In this document: piece by piece, positions 60,180-64,000 of the stretch | How the letters are laid out: every line of letters starts with the position of its first letter | How positions within the stretch are numbered: the stretch's first letter is position 1 | Position numbers and translations under genes: made by a program | Assembly (NCBI RefSeq): GCF_052065835.1 | Contig: NZ_JBQHTG010000002.1 | Span: 186,001-250,000 of the forward strand | Direction of reading: 5' to 3' | Source: Laedolimicola sp934402125 | Lineage (GTDB): Bacteria; Bacillota; Clostridia; Lachnospirales; Lachnospiraceae | Length of the DNA stretch: 64,000 bases | The notes under the pieces: model-generated | What the model saw: only the letters and a program-made list of their open reading frames with translations | Told to the model about the DNA's origin: nothing | The model's database searches: none

Positions 60180-61235
60180 ATGGACAAGAAAAAATACGTA
60201 GCTTATGTAGGAACTTATACCCATGGCAACAGTGTGGGAATTCATCTTTTTGATCTGGATGTGGAAAATGGCACCATGAAGGAGCGCAAGGTTATCCCGA
60301 TTAACAACCCTTCTTATATCAAAATGTCCCACAACGGAAAATTCCTGTATTCCATCGCCGATGAGGGCGTGAGATCCTTTACGGTGCAGCCGGACGGAGA
60401 TCTGGTTCCGTTAAACTGCGCCAGCATCGAAGGCATGCGCGGCTGTTATCTGTCTACCGATAAGGATGATAAATATCTCTTTGTGGCAGGCTGGCACGAC
60501 GGAAAGGTAACGGTTATGCGCCTGAATGAGGACGGTACGGTGGGAGAGATGACAGACGAGGTTTTCCACAAGGGCCTGGGCAGCGTGGCAGAGCGGAATT
60601 TCCGCCCCCATGTAAACTGCGTGAACCTGACGCCGGACGGAAAGTATCTCTGTGCGGTGGATCTGGGTACGGATCAGATTAAGATTTATAAATTTGATCA
60701 CCGGACCGGTAAAATCGAGCTTCTGGATCTGCTGTTCTGTGAGCTGGAGTCTGCGCCCCGGATTCTCAAATTCAGCAGAAGCGGAAAATTTGCCTATGTG
60801 ATCAGTGAACTGAAGAATTATATTACGGTTTACAGGTATGACGGAAGCGGAAAGAACCCGGTATTTGAGGAGATTCAGAAGGTTTCCACGCTGAACGATT
60901 ACCATTCCGCCACCAGCGCGGCCTGCGCCCTGCGGTTCTCCAGAGATGACACGAAGCTTCTGTGCACCAATGCCGGGGATAATACGGCAGGTCTTTTCCA
61001 TGTGGATACCGAGACCGGACTGCTGGAGAAAATCTGTATTCTGCCGATTAGCGGGGATTACCCGAAGGCCATTGATTTCTTCCCGGATAATAAGCACATC
61101 ATGTCGCTGAACCATGAGAGCAATACCATCACCACCTTTGAGGTGCATTATGACAAAAACTATTTTACGGCTAAGGGAAAACCGATCTCCATTGAGACGC
61201 CCAACTGTGTTCTGGTGGCTGAGATCGAAGGATAG
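60180..61235 (+). CDS. Lactonase-type beta-propeller protein (6-phosphogluconolactonase family)
   Basis: A 351-residue seven-bladed propeller of the PF10282-type lactonase group. It begins KKYVAYVGTYTHGNSVGIHLFDL and shows the family's LNDYHSATSAACALRFSRD and NHESNTITTFEV blades. E. coli Pgl of this family hydrolyses 6-phosphogluconolactone; many members have unproven substrates. It lies 19 bases after hemL behind AAGGAGGAG, but no pentose-phosphate gene is close. It is cytoplasmic. Confidence 0.85.
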   Translation: MDKKKYVAYVGTYTHGNSVGIHLFDLDVENGTMKERKVIPINNPSYIKMSHNGKFLYSIADEGVRSFTVQPDGDLVPLNCASIEGMRGCYLSTDKDDKYLFVAGWHDGKVTVMRLNEDGTVGEMTDEVFHKGLGSVAERNFRPHVNCVNLTPDGKYLCAVDLGTDQIKIYKFDHRTGKIELLDLLFCELESAPRILKFSRSGKFAYVISELKNYITVYRYDGSGKNPVFEEIQKVSTLNDYHSATSAACALRFSRDDTKLLCTNAGDNTAGLFHVDTETGLLEKICILPISGDYPKAIDFFPDNKHIMSLNHESNTITTFEVHYDKNYFTAKGKPISIETPNCVLVAEIEG

Positions 61236-61464
61236 TGGGGATGGATAAACTACTACAATCTGCAGACCCCACGCGCATAGCTTTCTTTGTACCCTTAAAA
61301 GTACAAATTATTTCCTGTCAGGGCTTGCAAAATATGGCGAAAGCACCTAAAATGGATATAGAATTATGGTGTACATTGTGAAATGTACTGTGAGCCGGCG
61401 AAGGGCAACTTTTGTCGGCTCATAGAACTGTAATAAATTATTTACAAGAAAAGGAGAATGTATC
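61236..61464 (+). promoter_or_regulatory. pduL upstream region: promoter and two inverted repeats
   Basis: This 229-base gap holds TTTGTAC...GTACAAA (61286-61292 with 61301-61307), a -35 TTGCAA (61325-61330), 17-base spacer, -10 TAAAAT (61348-61353), and a leader hairpin built on TGAGCCG...CGGCTCA (about 61390-61421). The first repeat could be a weak terminator or an operator; the second lies in the untranslated leader. Confidence 0.55.
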
Positions 61465-62031
61465 ATGAAATTTGTTGTTGAAACCTCAGCACGTCACGTA
61501 CATGTAACACAGGAGGATCTGGAGACTCTGTTCGGTAAGGGTCATGAGCTGACCAAGAAGAAGGATCTGTCCCAGCCGGGTCAGTTTGCCTGCGAAGAGA
61601 AGGTAACCATCGTAGGAAGCAAGAAAGAGATGAAGGCTTCCATCCTGGGACCGGTTCGTCCGGAGACACAGGTAGAGCTGTCCCTGACAGACGCGCGTTC
61701 CATCGGCGTAGACGCTCCGATCCGCGAGTCCGGCGATGTTGCAGGCAGCGGCGCATGTAAGCTGGTAGGGCCGGCAGGCGAGGTTGAGCTGAAGGAAGGC
61801 GTAATCGCAGCAAAGCGTCATATCCATGCAACTCCGGAAGATGCTGAGAAGCTCGGCGTAAAGGATAAGGATGTTGTATCCGTAAAGATTGATACCGAGG
61901 GCAGAAGTCTGGTATTCGGCGATGTAGTTGTTCGTGTAAGCCCGAAGTACGCTCTGGCTATGCACATCGATACCGACGAGTCCAACGCAGCAGCTTGCGG
62001 ACGCGAGGTATATGGTGAGATCGTAAAATAG
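61465..62031 (+). CDS. pduL: PduL-type phosphotransacylase
   Basis: A 188-residue PduL-family enzyme that interconverts acyl-CoA and acyl-phosphate, unrelated to Pta. The two halves each carry zinc-binding His: H11 and H13 in SARHVHVTQ, and H119 and H121 in AAKRHIHATPED. The start has no N-terminal encapsulation extension used to enter microcompartments, so it is a free cytosolic form. It stands directly before ackA, the usual place of pta, so acetyl-CoA is the probable substrate. AAGGAGAA precedes the ATG. Codon choice is strongly biased, implying high expression. Confidence 0.9.
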   Translation: MKFVVETSARHVHVTQEDLETLFGKGHELTKKKDLSQPGQFACEEKVTIVGSKKEMKASILGPVRPETQVELSLTDARSIGVDAPIRESGDVAGSGACKLVGPAGEVELKEGVIAAKRHIHATPEDAEKLGVKDKDVVSVKIDTEGRSLVFGDVVVRVSPKYALAMHIDTDESNAAACGREVYGEIVK

Positions 62032-62194
62032 TCGCGAAGGCAATGAGCAGTGCGTCAGATGGCGAAAACTCAGATGTCATGCTTGCATGAGCAGATGAGC
62101 TTTTGACAGATGACATAGGGCGAAGCCCGCGCATGAGTGAGCTTGCTCACGAGTGCTACTGAAGGTAAATAAGAATTAAGGAGAATACATAGCT
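62032..62194 (+). repeat. Intergenic hairpin-rich repeat-like element between pduL and ackA
   Basis: Three near-perfect small hairpins follow one another: TCATGC-TT-GCATGA (62077-62090), GGGC-GAA-GCCC (62118-62128), and GTGAGC-TT-GCTCAC (62137-62150) which extends outward to GCA...TGC. ATGTCAT (62074-62080) and ATGACAT (62110-62116) form an outer inverted repeat. CAGATG occurs four times. This dense arrangement looks like a dispersed palindromic (REP/MITE-like) element rather than ordinary spacer. Dispersal could not be tested within one window. Confidence 0.5.
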
Positions 62195-63388
62195 ATGAAA
62201 ATCTTAGTAATCAACTGCGGAAGCTCCTCTCTGAAATATCAGCTGATCGATATGGAGAATGAGTCCGTAATGGCAAAGGGTCTCTGCGAGAGAATCGGAA
62301 TCGAAGGTTCCAAGCTGACACATAAGGCAAACGGCAAGGAAATGGTAATCGAGCAGGCTATGCCGGCACATACCGATGCAATCAAGCTGGTTATGCAGGC
62401 GCTGGTAGATCCGGAGTACGGTGTAATCAAGGATACCAAGGAGATCTCTGCAGTCGGACACCGCGTTCTGCACGGCGGAAAGGTTTACAGCGATTCTATC
62501 GTAGTTGACGAGGACGTAAAGCGCGTAATCCGCGAGTGCTTCGACCTTGGACCGCTGCACAACCCGGCAAACCTGATGGGTATCGAGGCATGCGAGGCAG
62601 CTATGCCCGGAACTCCGAACGTAGCAGTATGGGATACCGGATTCGGTATGAAGATGCCGGAGAAGGCATACCTCTATGCAATCCCCTATGAGTACTATGA
62701 TAAATACAGCATCCGTCGTTACGGCTTCCATGGCACCAGCCATCTGTTCGTATCCGGCGAGGTCCTGAAGTTCGCTGAGCTTGACCCGGAGAAGGGCAAG
62801 GTTATCGTATGTCACCTGGGCAACGGAGCAAGTATCTCCGCATCCATCGGCGGCAAGTGTGTAGATACCTCCATGGGTCTTACCCCACTTGAGGGTCTGA
62901 TCATGGGTACCAGAAGTGGCGATGTGGATCCGGCCGTTATCCAGTTCATCTGCAACAAAGAGGGCAAGGACGTCAACGAGGTTCTGAATATCCTGAACAA
63001 GAAGTCCGGTATCCTTGGCATGAGCGACGGCATCTCCAGCGATTTCCGTGATGTAGGAAAGGCAGCAGAGGAAGGAAACCATCATGCACAGGTAGCTCTG
63101 GATGCATTCATCTACCGTGTAGCAAAATACATCGGCGCGTACACAGCAGCTATGAATGGCGTAGACGCTATCGCATTTACAGCAGGCGTAGGCGAGAACG
63201 ACATCGAGAGCCGTAAGAAGATCTGTGAGTACCTGGGATACTTGGGCGTAGAGATCGACGACGAGGCAAATAACTGCCGCGGTAAGGTACAGATGATCTC
63301 CACTCCGAACTCTAAGGTTAAGGTAATGATTTACCCGACCAACGAGGAGCTGGCTATCGCGCGTGAGACACAGCGTCTGACCAAATAA
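62195..63388 (+). CDS. ackA: Acetate kinase
   Basis: A 397-residue acetate kinase, making ATP and acetate from acetyl-phosphate. The N-terminal phosphate loop is VINCGSSSLKYQL, the active-site stretch is RRYGFHGTSHLFVSGE, and the C-terminal loop is FTAGVGENDIESRKKI. Length fits. GAATTAAGGAGAA precedes the ATG. With pduL upstream it completes the acetyl-CoA-to-acetate route for ATP formation. Codon choice is highly biased. Confidence 0.97.
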   Translation: MKILVINCGSSSLKYQLIDMENESVMAKGLCERIGIEGSKLTHKANGKEMVIEQAMPAHTDAIKLVMQALVDPEYGVIKDTKEISAVGHRVLHGGKVYSDSIVVDEDVKRVIRECFDLGPLHNPANLMGIEACEAAMPGTPNVAVWDTGFGMKMPEKAYLYAIPYEYYDKYSIRRYGFHGTSHLFVSGEVLKFAELDPEKGKVIVCHLGNGASISASIGGKCVDTSMGLTPLEGLIMGTRSGDVDPAVIQFICNKEGKDVNEVLNILNKKSGILGMSDGISSDFRDVGKAAEEGNHHAQVALDAFIYRVAKYIGAYTAAMNGVDAIAFTAGVGENDIESRKKICEYLGYLGVEIDDEANNCRGKVQMISTPNSKVKVMIYPTNEELAIARETQRLTK

Positions 63389-63425
63389 TTGCCATAAATA
63401 ATTTTCTGTTGTAAGTGAAAATTAC

Positions 63426-63454
63426 TTGACAAACCACTGCTGGGTGGTTATAAT
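63426..63454 (+). promoter_or_regulatory. yceD promoter with an inverted repeat in the spacer
   Basis: Perfect TTGACA (63426-63431), exactly 17-base spacer, perfect TATAAT (63449-63454). AACCAC (63432-63437) and GTGGTT (63444-63449) form an inverted repeat that spans the spacer. Confidence 0.9.
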
Positions 63455-63480
63455 AGCCTAGTGTGCATTAGGAGAGAACT

Positions 63481-64000
63481 ATGCTGATCAATTTGACAGA
63501 TGTTTTGTCCTGTGAAGAAAAAGTGGTTAAGAGGACAGTGGAGACGGAGCTACAGTCTTTTGACATAAGCCTGGGAAGCTTTCCCCTGACGGAGGAAAAA
63601 CCGCTTGCATTGATACTCACGAATCTGGGCGACGATAAGCTGCTGATAGAGGGTGAGTTTTCCGTGAAAGCGCAGATTCCCTGTGACCGCTGTCTGACGG
63701 AAGTAGAGGTGCCCATAGACGTTTCTTTTGAAAAGGAAGTGGATATGAAGCTTTCTGCGGAAGGAAGAATCGACGATCTGGACGAAACCGATTTTATCAA
63801 TGGATGCAACCTGGACACAGCAAAGCTGGTGTACGGAGAGCTTCTGGTCAACTGGCCCATGAAGGTTCTGTGTAAGCCGGACTGCAAAGGAATTTGCAGA
63901 AAATGCGGGAAAAATCTCAACGACGGACCCTGCGGCTGCGATACGGTGGAGTTGGATCCGAGAATGGCGGTTATAGCCGAAATATTTAAAAACAGTAAGT
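63481..64000 (+). CDS. YceD family (DUF177) protein, cut by the right edge
   Basis: The first 173 codons of a DUF177/YceD protein; the frame is open at the window end. The family signature is CDRCLTEVEVPID and the later cysteine cluster CKPDCKGICRKCGKNLNDGPCGC, a likely zinc site. YceD genes usually lie upstream of rpmF (L32) and plsX, where they have been tied to 23S rRNA and rRNA-related metabolism; that neighbourhood would begin beyond this edge. The ATG follows GGAGAG. It has its own strong promoter. Confidence 0.88.
   Translation, partial: MLINLTDVLSCEEKVVKRTVETELQSFDISLGSFPLTEEKPLALILTNLGDDKLLIEGEFSVKAQIPCDRCLTEVEVPIDVSFEKEVDMKLSAEGRIDDLDETDFINGCNLDTAKLVYGELLVNWPMKVLCKPDCKGICRKCGKNLNDGPCGCDTVELDPRMAVIAEIFKNSK

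Noticed and set aside
63449..63480. FapR operator near yceD
   Set aside because: The AATAGCCTAG-to-CATTAG stretch is only loosely similar to the FapR palindrome, and no true dyad of the right length is present.
1..64000. Prophage, insertion sequence, integron or tRNA-associated island
   Set aside because: No transposase, integrase, phage structural gene, direct-repeat attachment site or tRNA gene could be found; gene order and composition are continuous.

Overview
The window is one contiguous piece of a low-to-mid-GC Gram-positive anaerobe chromosome, most likely a gut Lachnospiraceae (class Clostridia). Evidence for this is the sporulation genes (spo0A, spoIVB, a gerA/spoVAF-type gene), the Firmicutes-specific gene order asp23-nusB-xseA-xseB-ispA-dxs-tlyA-nadK-argR-recN-spoIVB-spo0A, a bile-salt-hydrolase-like gene, and the NifU-like plus GGGtGRT pair that I associate with this family. 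No rRNA, tRNA, insertion sequence, prophage or CRISPR array was seen. About 62 protein genes are supported; both edges cut a gene.

Layout. 1-9.0 kb: the 3' end of a GH13 debranching-type gene whose two catalytic aspartates are asparagines, a DUF5662-type gene, then a macromolecular-synthesis cluster dgt-dnaG-rpoD-trmK-Nif3-like, and a TGS-domain nucleoside kinase. 9.1-13.6 kb: a sucrose operon (LacI regulator, GH32 hydrolase, PTS EIIBCA) behind one promoter with a 22-bp perfect palindrome. 13.6-16.6 kb: a heptad-repeat coiled-coil gene, a small conserved gene on the minus strand, and the NifU-like/GGGtGRT pair. 16.6-18.8 kb (minus): an NSS sodium symporter and a small alarmone synthetase. 19.0-32.0 kb: prfC, then the asp23-to-spo0A block covering Okazaki/repair nuclease, isoprenoid, NAD, arginine and sporulation control. 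32.1-35.5 kb: glgA and rpsB-tsf, where the rpsB promoter is built into the glgA terminator. 35.7-44.1 kb: a YjbR gene, the bile salt hydrolase, an alanine/glycine symporter, gltX, a UvrD-type helicase, DUF1292, YdcF and IMPase. 44.1-49.7 kb: luxS, divergent from a secreted ComEC-type metallo-hydrolase, then YqeY, a lipoprotein, a DMT exporter and rimO-pgsA. 49.7-54.8 kb: pncC/cinA-C, dut, ppx-ppk and a lipoprotein. 54.9-61.2 kb: a HAD phosphatase, a spore germination gene, a short Met8/CysG-N dehydrogenase with hemB-hemL, and a beta-propeller lactonase. 61.3-64.0 kb: pduL-ackA for acetate formation, an intergenic hairpin-rich repeat, and the start of yceD.

How it works together. Most of the window is housekeeping. 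The parts with ecological meaning are sucrose uptake and hydrolysis, bile-salt deconjugation next to a glycine/alanine symporter, acetate production by PduL rather than Pta, AI-2/methyl-cycle recycling by LuxS, and sporulation control. The best candidates for something undescribed are the NifU-like/GGGtGRT pair, the apparently dead debranching enzyme, the repeat-variable coiled-coil protein, and a set of promoters whose -35/-10 spacers hold inverted repeats. All functional calls come from reading the sequence; no database search was run.
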